A stretch of 64,000 nt of DNA from G963674685 sp964591275 (lineage in GTDB: Bacteria > Lernaellota > Lernaellaia > JACKCT01). Positions 7,053 through 16,095 of this stretch are shown one piece after another; position 1 is the first letter of the stretch; each line of letters opens with the position of its first letter. The stretch spans positions 78,830 to 142,829 of the forward strand of contig CAZQAE010000003.1 of assembly GCA_964591275.1 (NCBI GenBank), read 5' to 3'. The position numbers and the translations under genes were made by a program. The notes below the pieces were generated by a model, which ran no database searches, was not told the DNA's origin, and saw nothing but the letters and a program-made list of their open reading frames with translations.

Positions 7053-8297
7053 TCACACTCTTGTATTGTCCACTGCCGAATCCGCCAATTCATTCCATTC
7101 CTGATCGGCGTGGAGATTGAGAATGTAATTATAGCAGTAATCGCACTGCTCGTCGCGCAGTCGCCCCCCATCGGGAATCTCCATGTTTGCGCCGCGAGGA
7201 AAATCCACCGCCGTGCGGCGCGCTTTGCACATCACGGAGCTATGCCAATGATCCGCCAGACTCATGTCATTAAAATTGTGAAAAAACTTTAAACCGCAAC
7301 AGAAGCTGATCGCGCCGTCGCGACGCACGCGCACAAATTCGTATCCCACGCGGCAGGAGATTTTGTCGAAAAGTCCCTCGCTGTAGTCGCCGCTTTGCGG
7401 GTTCAGCAATTTGAGTTGATGGTCGAAGTTGTCTTGCACATCCACGCCCGCAGCGCCCGCCAAATTTTTTACGTGCTGCATTTCAAGTTGCAGGCAGTGA
7501 AGCTGCTCGGGGCGCAGAATCATATCCCGGTTGATATCCGAAATCTCCGTGAGCTTGTACTGCACTTCGTCCGCGCCCAGGCGAATCGCCAGTTCCATCA
7601 TGGGGATCACTTCACGGAAGTTGCCGCTGTTGATAACATTGACCAGGATCACGCGGGGAGTGCTTTCGCCCGGCGCTCGCGCCGAAACGAGGGCTCTGAT
7701 GTTGTATTCGATTTGCTTTAGAAGATCACCCTTCATGCCGGGACGCTGCGTGAGAAAGGTCGCGTTCGTCGCAGCGGAAACGCTGAAATAGACGATGCCG
7801 TTTTTCGCCTTCGCCAACAAATCGAGTGTACCTTTTTTCATCACCAAGCCGTTTGTGAACACTTCAAAAGTCATGGGCGACCTTGATAATCGCTCGATAA
7901 CTTCGTTGAAGCGAGAATACAAAGTCGGCTCACCGGCGGCGAGAATCGGCATTTTTTCGCAGCCCAATTCTTCGGCCTCGTCGATTAAACGGAAAAGCAG
8001 TTCCGGCGGCATTTCCATGTCCCGCCAAGGCTCACGATCCGTGACGCGCGGCGAGTGATCGCGGCAGAAAACGCAAGAGGCGTTGCAGCGACCGGTGATG
8101 TCGGCCAAAACCATTTGCGGCCCGATCAGCGCCTGCCCTGCCGCCGCGCCGCACAGCGTGAGCAGGCGCTTTTTGCGACTGCGCGTGCTTTGCGTTGAAA
8201 GTAGTTCGGCGCGCGCGCGCTGCCATGCGGCCAAATCGGGTATTTCCACATCGCAGATTTCGACGGCCCGTCGAAGATGTTCGCCAAGGTCAAACAT
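7053..8297 (-). CDS. Radical SAM / SPASM-domain protein, first gene of the operon
   Basis: A 414-residue radical SAM enzyme with C71, C75 and C78 (GRCNASCVFC), a LAAGEPTL SAM region and a C-terminal Cys-rich SPASM segment (CRVGYE, FCCGLKF, EQCDYCYNY). The family handles peptides, nucleotides or small molecules and often accompanies cell-envelope glycan loci; the substrate is not evident. AAGG lies just upstream of the start at 8297. The spacing to the Wzt-type ATPase is 23 nt. It shares architecture but little sequence with the second radical SAM protein at 4712-5740. Confidence 0.85.
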   Translation of the reverse strand: MFDLGEHLRRAVEICDVEIPDLAAWQRARAELLSTQSTRSRKKRLLTLCGAAAGQALIGPQMVLADITGRCNASCVFCRDHSPRVTDREPWRDMEMPPELLFRLIDEAEELGCEKMPILAAGEPTLYSRFNEVIERLSRSPMTFEVFTNGLVMKKGTLDLLAKAKNGIVYFSVSAATNATFLTQRPGMKGDLLKQIEYNIRALVSARAPGESTPRVILVNVINSGNFREVIPMMELAIRLGADEVQYKLTEISDINRDMILRPEQLHCLQLEMQHVKNLAGAAGVDVQDNFDHQLKLLNPQSGDYSEGLFDKISCRVGYEFVRVRRDGAISFCCGLKFFHNFNDMSLADHWHSSVMCKARRTAVDFPRGANMEIPDGGRLRDEQCDYCYNYILNLHADQEWNELADSAVDNTRV

Positions 8298-8433
8298 GCC
8301 TTGATCTTAACATGAAAATTTAACGGGGAAAGGGTGTTGAATTGTGGGCTATTTGCGATGTTGGCAAAGCCAATAGGGGCAGGGCTTTGCTTGCGTCGCA
8401 AAAAAAACGTACCCCAACAGTAATCCAACAATC

Positions 8434-8571
8434 CTGTCATTCCGAGCGATGCTGACGAAGTCTGCGAGTCGAGGAATCCCTTCAACATTGCAAGTTGGAA
8501 GCTAATAACTGAGGCGACAGCACAACTTTAAAGGGATTTCTCCACTCCGCTTCGCTCCGGTCGAAATGACA
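8434..8571. repeat. Intergenic imperfect inverted repeat (family copy B)
   Basis: The outer arms are TGTCATTCCGAG and TCGAAATGACA; the inner motifs CGAGGAATCCCTT and AAGGGATTTCTCCACTCC match the 4460-4598 element. The rest of the 8298-8812 gap contains a second repeat-like stretch (about 8640-8720) with GCGTAGCGGATGGCAGGTTC, but no gene. Confidence 0.7.
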
Positions 8572-8812
8572 GAATTTGCATTGACTTTCAAGACGCTTGA
8601 AAAACCGTTTCAGCGCAAATAGCTCATTGTCCATGCCACCCCCGCGACGCAATCCGCGTAGCGGATGGCAGGTTCGTAGCCCAGAATGAAATCCAGGGTA
8701 TGGATTCGTTATCGATTTCCAAAAGCCCATGGAATGGGCACAGAAAAGCCCAACTTGTTTAATTCATTCGCAAACTGTTATGGTATCAAATACACACGGG
8801 CCAGGAGTTTAA

Positions 8813-9445
8813 ATGATCGTCAAATGTCCCCACTGTAAGGTAACGATTGATGTTTCCGGGATTGCGCCGGGAACGAAAAGCGCTTGCCCGAACTGCCAGG
8901 GCGTATTTGTCACTCCTGATATCCCCACTGCGGCGCCGGTGATCCAACTCGATGCGCAGCCGAGGCCGGCGGGTCCGCCGCCAAAAACCAGCGGATTGGC
9001 TATCGCATCGCTGGTATTGTCCATTCTGGGAGTTTTAACTGCCTTTATCGGAGTCGGGATCATTTTAACTGTTATCGCGTTGATTTTTGGCATCTCGGCG
9101 ATGAAGCAAATCAAAGCGCGCCCCGCCGAGCAACGTGGTTATGGATTGGCCCTTGCCGGAGCGATTATTGGCGGCATCTTTACCTTTATTTTTTTTCTCA
9201 GCATTCTCGCGACGATTGCCATCCCCAGTTTTGTGAAATACCGGGAGCGGGCAAATGAAGCATCCAAAATGGAACACAGTTCCAGCGCCGATTATACGGC
9301 TAATCTTTCCGACCTCTTATCCTTTGACAAGAACCTCAGTGACGAATCTGATGTCACCTGGGTTTTTGGCGTCGCCAACGGCTCCGGCTACACATTCACG
9401 ACGAACCATTCCGGCGGCAGTCAGACCTTCGAATTTACTGACTGA
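8813..9445 (+). CDS. Zinc-ribbon membrane protein with DUF4190-like segment
   Basis: A 210-residue protein. The N-terminal zinc ribbon has CPHC (5-8) and CPNC (about 26-29). Two membrane segments follow (about 62-95 and 118-140), with the intervening ISAMKQIKARPAEQRGYGLA typical of DUF4190, and then a hydrophilic C-terminus. The second membrane segment and following residues (IAIPSFVKYRERANEASKM) resemble type IV pilin N-termini, a combination common in deltaproteobacteria and planctomycetes. The function is unknown; a membrane sensor or minor-pilin-like role is speculative. AGGAG lies 5-8 nt upstream of the start. Confidence 0.7.
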   Translation: MIVKCPHCKVTIDVSGIAPGTKSACPNCQGVFVTPDIPTAAPVIQLDAQPRPAGPPPKTSGLAIASLVLSILGVLTAFIGVGIILTVIALIFGISAMKQIKARPAEQRGYGLALAGAIIGGIFTFIFFLSILATIAIPSFVKYRERANEASKMEHSSSADYTANLSDLLSFDKNLSDESDVTWVFGVANGSGYTFTTNHSGGSQTFEFTD

Positions 9446-9611
9446 GAAAGACAGGCGGGCAAAATATTTTACACACATCATCATTATTGCTAATCTTCGT
9501 TCACTAACGCAGCTTCGATTATGGAGCTTGCGGCAAAACCGGGTGAAAACAGGCGTCGGTCTGCTGCCCGCGCATTATTTTTTTGATGGGCCCGATGGGA
9601 GAAAAAGAAAA

Positions 9612-10862
9612 ATGAAAACGTTCTTTACAGTTGTTGCGTCGCTGGCGCTGGTCCTGGCGCTTTTGAACCCCTCCTTCGCGGCCACCGGCGGTCCCGATCC
9701 TTTCGGCTACTTCTGGGACAGCTCGGAACCTTATATCTGGGCCGATATTTCCGACGGAAACCTGCTGCCTGCGGGCGACGAGATTATCAGCGGCGGCGTC
9801 TCATTGGGTTTTGACTTCGAGTACTACGGCAACGATTTCGATACGGTGTACGTGGCGTCCAACGGGCACATTTCCTTTAATGGCCGGATTTTCACCGACG
9901 TCGTATGCGCTCCCGACGCCGCCGACGAGGCTTTCGCGGGCCTATGGACCGACATCAACACCGCCTCCGGCGGCGACATTTACTATAAAATCATCGGCGT
10001 TGCACCGGACCGAAAATTCATTGCGCAATACGACAACGTAGCCTCCGAAGCCGACGGCGGCGATCTGGCATCCTTCCAGATTGTTTTGGAAGAGGCGACC
10101 GACGACGTCGTGATCTACGTGCGCGACGCCTTCGAGGACGCATCGAGTTTCCTGGGCATCCGGGGCTTTTTGATGAATCATTATTTGTACTACGCCTGCG
10201 GAGATCCGGCGGGTTCCGGCAACCTGGCGGTGCGTTTTTATATGGGCGGATCGACGACGACCACCACGCCGCCAACAACGACCACAACGACCCCGGCGAC
10301 GACGACAACAACCCCGGCGACCACCTCAACCACGGCGCCCACCGCAACTACGACAACAGTTTCCCCCACAACTTCAACCACTACCACGACCTTCGGCGGC
10401 GACTGCGACGAGGTTGTCGATGGCTTTCTCGCGCAATGTCCCGACGAGGCCAGCGACGCGGATGAATTCCGCACGATGGTGTGCGTGACCTATGAGGACC
10501 CCGAATGCCTGGAATGGTGCATGGATCATCACGACGACTGCCCTGACATCTATCTTTGCTACATGGACTCAGCCTGCTTCACCACCGATGACGATATGAA
10601 TGATGATCTTGACGATGACGTGGATGATGATCTGAACGACGACGCCAATGACGATCTTGATGACGACGACGACTGGGTCATGGATGACGATGAGGACGAC
10701 GACACTGAGCAGTGCATCTCCTGTAAAATCACCGCCGAATGTTCCGAAGCCCTGGGAACCGGCTGGGTCTGCATCGACGGCTGCTGCGCGGATTTAAACG
10801 AAGACGCGAGCGACGGCGATGACGACGACGACGCGGCGGACGCCAGCGGTTGCTGCGGGTAG
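9612..10862 (+). CDS. Secreted Asp/Thr/Cys-rich protein with beta-sandwich domain
   Basis: A 416-residue protein. A signal peptide (about 1-23, ending FAA) precedes a globular domain (about 24-215) with VYVASNGHISFNG and GLWTDINTASGGDIYYK, reminiscent of nidogen-like or choice-of-anchor beta-sandwich domains. A Thr-rich linker (about 216-260), a Cys-containing helical segment, an Asp-rich run and a Cys cluster follow, and the protein ends ASGCCG. It has no lipobox and no C-terminal membrane segment. The start at 9612 has GGGAGA upstream; the open frame to 9255 overlaps the previous gene. It is probably extracellular. The 10863-11200 gap downstream shows no gene. Confidence 0.75.
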   Translation: MKTFFTVVASLALVLALLNPSFAATGGPDPFGYFWDSSEPYIWADISDGNLLPAGDEIISGGVSLGFDFEYYGNDFDTVYVASNGHISFNGRIFTDVVCAPDAADEAFAGLWTDINTASGGDIYYKIIGVAPDRKFIAQYDNVASEADGGDLASFQIVLEEATDDVVIYVRDAFEDASSFLGIRGFLMNHYLYYACGDPAGSGNLAVRFYMGGSTTTTTPPTTTTTTPATTTTTPATTSTTAPTATTTTVSPTTSTTTTTFGGDCDEVVDGFLAQCPDEASDADEFRTMVCVTYEDPECLEWCMDHHDDCPDIYLCYMDSACFTTDDDMNDDLDDDVDDDLNDDANDDLDDDDDWVMDDDEDDDTEQCISCKITAECSEALGTGWVCIDGCCADLNEDASDGDDDDDAADASGCCG

Positions 10863-11200
10863 GAGCGGCCTAGGGAATGACGAATTTCGAATGCGGAATG
10901 CGCGGGAAGCCCGGAGGGCGACACAATCATTGGAAAGATAATACCTGGATGTGTTGCCCTGCGTGCTTAAAGACAACGCTTGAGTAAATTATCACCTTTT
11001 ATGGCGTGCCCACGCAGTCTGATTCGTTATGGACACCAGGGGGTTTTTATGTCAAAATTGAAGGTGAGGCGGAAAACTATTGGATATGAGATAAATCCGG
11101 ATTTTCCGTTTTCGGCGTGTTTTAAACCGTGAGCCATCCCAACCGATCTCTTGCGGCTCGGAAAAAGTGTTTTTTGGAAAAAAGCCCTAGGAGAAGTCTT

Positions 11201-12478
11201 ATGTTCAAGCAATTCTTACGCATCTGCTTCGCAGGCGCATTTGTTACGATGGCTCTTTGCGTAGTCATCGTATCATGCAACGATGGTTTCGTCCTGGATA
11301 TCGAAAATTCTGATGAGGACGCCGCCTCACAAGATGACGCGCCATTAGTCAAAACTTTTGGGGAACCTCTTGATGAACCGGGGGCCGGGGCCGCCATACT
11401 GAGCGCCATTACCTACTCCGGAACCGTGATTGATCCCAGGGATGATGAAGCCGTGGTGGACGCGCAGATTCAAGTCACCTTTGCCGACGGCACCGATTTC
11501 GGACACGCGCTCATTTATTCCGATGAGGACGGCAAAGTGGCGTTCACTGGCGACACTGGCTTCGATTATAAAATCACGGTCACAAAAGCTAATTACATTA
11601 CGACGGAACTGTGGACCAAACGATCCGTCTGCGGCGATCTGGAAGGAACGCTGCCGACCGTCTGGCTTATTCCTGAGCCTCTTATTCAGGAAGGGGCCAT
11701 TGCCGGCCAAATCAAGGACGCCTTTACCGGCTTTCTGATTCCTTTCGCGGACCTCAAATTCCGTGAGGGACTCAACTCGCCGGATACCGGCTCGACTTTA
11801 TACACCGCGCAGACAAGCAACAGCACAGGGGACTTCGGCAAATATACCGTCGACACAATGAAAGCAGGGGTTTATACCGCCAATGTCACCGAGACCGGTT
11901 CCGGTTACGTACCCGCCACTGTTCTGGTCTATGTCCTCGGCGGTCGCACCGTCAACGGACAACACGGGGTCATGACAACGGTTTTGCAACAGAATCAAAT
12001 GCGCATTGTTGTAACCTGGGGCGCCACCCCTTTCGATCTTGATTCGCATCTTTGGGCGCCATGTCCTCCAGGCGCCTCATGCAATAACGGCAATTACCAG
12101 CATCTGTATTATTCCACCAGGGGCGGGGCGTTGGCTCCCTGGTTTGACCTGGACGTGGATGATGTAACGCAATTCGGCCCGGAGACCACGACGGTGTATG
12201 ACGCATCGCAAACACTGGGCGAAACCTACAGTTTTCTCATGCATGACTATTCGAACGGCTCGTGCGTTGCCAATTGCCTGGCCATGTGCAACTCGCCTGG
12301 TTATAAAGTCGATGTTTACGCTGGTGAATGCGTGCAGACTTTCTATCCCACGCCGGGAAGCGATGCGACCGTATGGCATGTTTTCGACGCGTCCTTCGAC
12401 GGATCCGTGTGGTCCGTCATGCCTATCGATGATTATTGCCACGCTGGAGCGAGCGACGTCGGACCGACATGCTACTAA
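11201..12478 (+). CDS. Lipoprotein with carboxypeptidase-regulatory-like and YfaP/DUF2135-like domains
   Basis: A 425-residue lipoprotein with lipobox VIVSC (C25). Residues about 65-250 contain two carboxypeptidase-regulatory-like (Ig-like) modules (YSGTVIDPRDDEAVVDAQI; GAIAGQIKDAFTGFLIPFAD). Residues about 265-425 hold a domain with WGATPFDLDSHLW, the hallmark of YfaP/DUF2135 proteins, plus several Cys pairs. It probably binds an extracellular ligand or carbohydrate; the function is unproven. The start at 11201 follows TAGGAGAAG. The next gene begins 20 nt downstream, suggesting co-transcription. Confidence 0.78.
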   Translation: MFKQFLRICFAGAFVTMALCVVIVSCNDGFVLDIENSDEDAASQDDAPLVKTFGEPLDEPGAGAAILSAITYSGTVIDPRDDEAVVDAQIQVTFADGTDFGHALIYSDEDGKVAFTGDTGFDYKITVTKANYITTELWTKRSVCGDLEGTLPTVWLIPEPLIQEGAIAGQIKDAFTGFLIPFADLKFREGLNSPDTGSTLYTAQTSNSTGDFGKYTVDTMKAGVYTANVTETGSGYVPATVLVYVLGGRTVNGQHGVMTTVLQQNQMRIVVTWGATPFDLDSHLWAPCPPGASCNNGNYQHLYYSTRGGALAPWFDLDVDDVTQFGPETTTVYDASQTLGETYSFLMHDYSNGSCVANCLAMCNSPGYKVDVYAGECVQTFYPTPGSDATVWHVFDASFDGSVWSVMPIDDYCHAGASDVGPTCY

Positions 12479-12498
12479 CAAAAATCAGCGGGATAAAT

Positions 12499-13365
12499 AT
12501 GATGACTCTAAAGTTTGCCAATTATAACAAGGTCCGCTTGATCCTTCTGACCACCTGTGCGGCGCTGCTGCTCTCGGTTTCGGCTTTCGCCGCCACTTAT
12601 AACTTCGAAGACGGATCAGACGGAGAAGTGGTCGTGCAAGAGACCGTTCCCGGCGTTGAGTTTTTTCCCACCGGCGGACGCAACTGGATTTACGGCGACT
12701 GGCGGACTGGCGCTTATAACGAGATTTACCGTCCCATGGACCCTGACAATCCAACGGAGTGGGACCTGGACAACAACATTTTCGCATGGCTCGGCGTTGA
12801 GCAGGACACGGGCAAGATCAACTTCAGCGAAGGAGCCACTTACTTCGCCATGAGTTATTCATCGCAGGATATTCTAACGCTAAGCGGCTATAATTCCATG
12901 GGCCAAATGGTGGACGTAGTGACCGGAAACCCCACACTGGCTGCCGGCGAGATGGATTTGTTGCGCGTGGAGTCCGACGACCTGATGTCGGTCATCATCG
13001 GCGACGGCAACCGGGCGAATTATTGGATCGTCGACAACATTGACACTGATGCCTTCATTGCGGATTGCCTGATCGACCCCGACTGCGACGATGGAGTGTT
13101 TTGCAACGGCGCCGAAACCTGCAACACGACGGATTACGTCTGTGAATTGGGCGAGATCCCATGCCAGGACGATGGCGAGTTTTGCAACGGCGAAGAATAT
13201 TGCGACGAGGAAATCGGCCAGTGTAGCGCGGATCCCCCATGCGACGAGGGGCAGACATGCAACGAAGACGGAGATTTTTGTGTTGATATCGTCGAGCCGG
13301 ACCCGGAAGAGCCGGCCGCGCCCGATCAGGAAGTCGTTGGAGGCGCATGTTGCGCCTGTGAATAA
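12499..13365 (+). CDS. Secreted Cys-rich protein ending in a Cys cluster
   Basis: A 288-residue protein. The signal peptide ends SVSAFA (about residue 31). A beta-rich domain (about 32-180) is followed by Cys-rich modules of the CDDGVFCNGAETC / CQDDGEFCNGEEYC type, which are widespread in myxobacterial secreted proteins. An acidic, Pro-rich linker and GGACCACE end the protein. It has no C-terminal membrane helix, so this is not a classical MYXO-CTERM tail. The start at 12499 is the first of two adjacent ATG codons, with CGGGAT upstream. Function unknown. Confidence 0.72.
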   Translation: MMTLKFANYNKVRLILLTTCAALLLSVSAFAATYNFEDGSDGEVVVQETVPGVEFFPTGGRNWIYGDWRTGAYNEIYRPMDPDNPTEWDLDNNIFAWLGVEQDTGKINFSEGATYFAMSYSSQDILTLSGYNSMGQMVDVVTGNPTLAAGEMDLLRVESDDLMSVIIGDGNRANYWIVDNIDTDAFIADCLIDPDCDDGVFCNGAETCNTTDYVCELGEIPCQDDGEFCNGEEYCDEEIGQCSADPPCDEGQTCNEDGDFCVDIVEPDPEEPAAPDQEVVGGACCACE

Positions 13366-13379
13366 TAAGGGGGCGCTTT

Positions 13380-14330
13380 ATGGACCTGATTCTTGTCATC
13401 ACGAAAGACTCGTCCATCGGTCAGGCCATCGAAAAAGCCGTTGATCCATCAAAATTCCTCGTCTGGGTTTCCCATTCCTTCCAGGAAGCCCGCACCATGG
13501 TGGGGCAACAAAATACGCCCGCCATCATTATTGATGGACAAAGCGACATCGACACCGGCATTGAATTTATTGAAACTATCAAGCTGAAACTCGGAAAACT
13601 GACAATCGTGTGCGTGATGCTGTGCGCCGAAGACGCGGATATCGACATAAAAAAGTGCCTTCGCTCCGGCGTAGACGAGGTCATGGTATGGCCTTCGCCG
13701 GCGGAAGATATTGTTCAGAAGATTGATCAGCTCCTCAAAGAGTACGAAGTTCACCAGGGAACGAGGCTGCTGGAGTTTCAACGCGATCATGAGCCTGATT
13801 CCTCACCGCGATATGACAAAAACAAAGGCCTCGCCGATCACATCACCTCATCCGGCGGCTTCATAAATTTGAATCAACCTCGCGTCCCTGTCACTTCCAA
13901 CCCCTCAGAACCGCGTATTGAAGCATATAAAATGAGGCCGAATTTAAAACCCGCCGCCATAAATTTGGAAACCCATGATGACACGCCTACAGCTGAAATA
14001 TACCATCCTCCAAAACACGCGGAGGAGGAAAGTGTGCCGGGAATGCATGCTCTAACGCCGCAGTTTTCTACGGAGCACGACAACGAACGGGGCGAGGAAT
14101 TCCGCACCGATAACGTGGACATCCAGAAAGACAACACCAAAAATGCGGTGGAAAAGGCCCTGGGACAACTGACGCCCGAGAGGATTGGTGAGATGGCCGC
14201 CGAAATACTGGATCGAAAATTGAGCGAGGCCGCACGGACCAATATCCGCCGAATCATCGCACAATCCGTTCGCGAAGAAGTTGAAAAGATCATTCCCGAC
14301 CTGGTTGAAAGTTTAAAAGCGAAACTATAA
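13380..14330 (+). CDS. Degenerate response-regulator receiver protein with C-terminal helical domain
   Basis: A 316-residue protein. Residues 1-120 have a CheY-like receiver fold with the phosphoacceptor position kept (AIIIDGQ, about D53), but the acidic pair after strand 1 is reduced to TKD and the conserved Lys is lost (VMVWPSP). A long low-complexity linker leads to a C-terminal helical domain (about 250-316, VEKALGQLTPERIGEMA...VREEVEKIIP) seen in deltaproteobacterial regulators that act by protein contacts rather than DNA binding. AAGGGGG lies upstream of the ATG. It may be co-transcribed with the following nadC operon (53 nt gap). Confidence 0.7.
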   Translation: MDLILVITKDSSIGQAIEKAVDPSKFLVWVSHSFQEARTMVGQQNTPAIIIDGQSDIDTGIEFIETIKLKLGKLTIVCVMLCAEDADIDIKKCLRSGVDEVMVWPSPAEDIVQKIDQLLKEYEVHQGTRLLEFQRDHEPDSSPRYDKNKGLADHITSSGGFINLNQPRVPVTSNPSEPRIEAYKMRPNLKPAAINLETHDDTPTAEIYHPPKHAEEESVPGMHALTPQFSTEHDNERGEEFRTDNVDIQKDNTKNAVEKALGQLTPERIGEMAAEILDRKLSEAARTNIRRIIAQSVREEVEKIIPDLVESLKAKL

Positions 14331-14383
14331 CCCCTCGCCGACATCCCACTTTTGAAATCAAACGATGCAAGAGGTCTTGAATC

Positions 14384-15283
14384 GTGGCCTTTGAACTGAA
14401 CGACATTGAAATGGAATTGATCCGACTGGCTCTAAAAGAGGATTTGGGATCCGGCGACATCACTTCCGAAGCCACCATTCCCGCCCATCTCGACGGCGTG
14501 GGTTTTATCCGGGCCAAGGAGCCGCTGATATTAGCCGGATTGCCCTACGCTAAAGCCGTGTTTGAGGCCATCGACCCAGGCATAGAGTTTGCGGAATCAT
14601 CAACGGACGGAGATCGACTCAATGCCGGCGATGTTGCGGCCAGGGTCAGTGGAAACCTGCGTTTTCTTCTTGCCGGAGAAAGGCTGGCCTTGAATCTGCT
14701 CCAGCGATTGTCCGGCATCGCCACATTGACGGCGCGATTCGCCCAACAAATCAGCGATTCCTCTGCACGCATCACCGACACGCGCAAGACGACGCCCTTG
14801 TGGCGCCGGGCTGAGAAGTTCGCCGTGAAAGCCGGCGGCGGAGTCAATCACCGCATGGGCTTGCATGATGCGATCCTCATCAAGGACAACCATATCGACG
14901 CCAACGAATCGGCGGCATTGGCCGTGATGAAAGCCCGCCAGGGTTGCCATAGCGATGTACCGATCATCGTAGAAATCCGAAAGCCCGAGGAAGTGGAGCC
15001 CGTCCTCGCGGCAGGCGCCACGCGGCTGCTTTTGGACAATATGTCCCCGGAGCAATTGGCTCAGTGTGTGAAAATCGTTTCGCATCGAGCTATCACCGAA
15101 GCGAGCGGATCGGTGACTTTGGAAAAGATTCGCAAGATCGCCGCAACGGGAGTTGATTATATTTCCATCGGCGCACTGACGCACTCGGCCGCTGCGGCCG
15201 ACCTGAATTTCAAGATCAAAATTGTCCACAATCCAAAATTACCGCTCGAAACGGAAGAAACACCTAGCCGGATTGTCCGGTAA
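14384..15283 (+). CDS. nadC: Nicotinate-nucleotide pyrophosphorylase (carboxylating)
   Basis: Converts quinolinate and PRPP to nicotinate mononucleotide in de novo NAD synthesis; cytosolic. The 299 residues show the family landmarks EDLGSGDITSE, LNLLQRLSGIATLT, DTRKTTP, RMGLHDAILIKDNH and the C-terminal DYISIGALTHS. The start is GTG at 14384 with AGAGG upstream. The TAA stop overlaps the birA start by one base (taATG). No nadA or nadB is in view. First gene of a cofactor operon. Confidence 0.95.
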   Translation: MAFELNDIEMELIRLALKEDLGSGDITSEATIPAHLDGVGFIRAKEPLILAGLPYAKAVFEAIDPGIEFAESSTDGDRLNAGDVAARVSGNLRFLLAGERLALNLLQRLSGIATLTARFAQQISDSSARITDTRKTTPLWRRAEKFAVKAGGGVNHRMGLHDAILIKDNHIDANESAALAVMKARQGCHSDVPIIVEIRKPEEVEPVLAAGATRLLLDNMSPEQLAQCVKIVSHRAITEASGSVTLEKIRKIAATGVDYISIGALTHSAAAADLNFKIKIVHNPKLPLETEETPSRIVR

Positions 15284-16095
15284 TGAATGGCGATTTCAAC
15301 TTTGATCGTCTGAGTGAAGGACTCGGCGACATCCCGATTGGCCGAAACCTAGTCTATCATCCTCAAGTTGACTCCACGAACGATACTCTGTCCCGAGCCG
15401 CCTCCCAGGGCGTCGCGCACGGCGCGGTCGTCATCGCTGAAACGCAAACCAGCGGACGGGGACGCCGCAGACGCAACTGGTTTTCCCCGCCCGGATTGAA
15501 CATCTACACATCAATCCTATTGCGTGAAGGTCTGCAAAGCGACCTTCTGCCTTTTCTGGTCTATCTGGCTGGCTTGGCTGTCGTCGAGGCTGTTTCGCCT
15601 TTTTTGCCTTCGCCCCCTTTTTTGAAATGGCCCAACGATGTGCATGTCGCCGGCAAAAAGTTGTGCGGCATCCTTTGCGAATCCATGAAAGATCGAAATG
15701 GCCGGGCGGCGATCCTGGGAATCGGCCTCAACGTCAACGCAGCAGGCTCCGACTTCGCCGACGACCTGCGCGACAGCGCCGTGTCGCTGAAAATCCTGAC
15801 GGGCAAAACGCTGGACAGAACCATGCTGCTGGCGATGCTTTACCGCGCCGTGGACCGGTTGTATAAGGATCTTCTGGACGATAAAGATCGAATCGCCCGG
15901 CATTGGAAGCGTCTGGCCGAAGTCCCGTACGTGGAGTACACGATCGACCGGGACGGCGATCTGGTTACAGGTATGGCCGTTGATCTGGAGCCTGACGGCG
16001 CCCTGCTCTTAAAAACCGCCGGAGGTCTGATCCGGATTTACCACGGCGATGTCGTCCGATATCGCCGGAGAGGAAATCATGCTGCTGGTCATTGA
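15283..16095 (+). CDS. birA: Biotin-[acetyl-CoA-carboxylase] ligase
   Basis: Attaches biotin to the biotin carboxyl carrier protein. The 270 residues have the catalytic-domain motifs DSTND, the biotinyl-AMP loop GRGRRRRNW (about 55-63), KWPNDV and GIGLNVN, plus a C-terminal SH3-like segment. There is no N-terminal winged-helix domain, so this is the monofunctional type and not a repressor. It overlaps nadC by one base and coaX by 17 bases. Confidence 0.94.
   Translation: MNGDFNFDRLSEGLGDIPIGRNLVYHPQVDSTNDTLSRAASQGVAHGAVVIAETQTSGRGRRRRNWFSPPGLNIYTSILLREGLQSDLLPFLVYLAGLAVVEAVSPFLPSPPFLKWPNDVHVAGKKLCGILCESMKDRNGRAAILGIGLNVNAAGSDFADDLRDSAVSLKILTGKTLDRTMLLAMLYRAVDRLYKDLLDDKDRIARHWKRLAEVPYVEYTIDRDGDLVTGMAVDLEPDGALLLKTAGGLIRIYHGDVVRYRRRGNHAAGH

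Noticed and set aside
9255..9611. Longer N-terminus for the secreted Asp/Thr/Cys-rich protein
   Set aside because: It overlaps the zinc-ribbon gene and would bury the signal peptide, which begins at 9612 behind a ribosome site.
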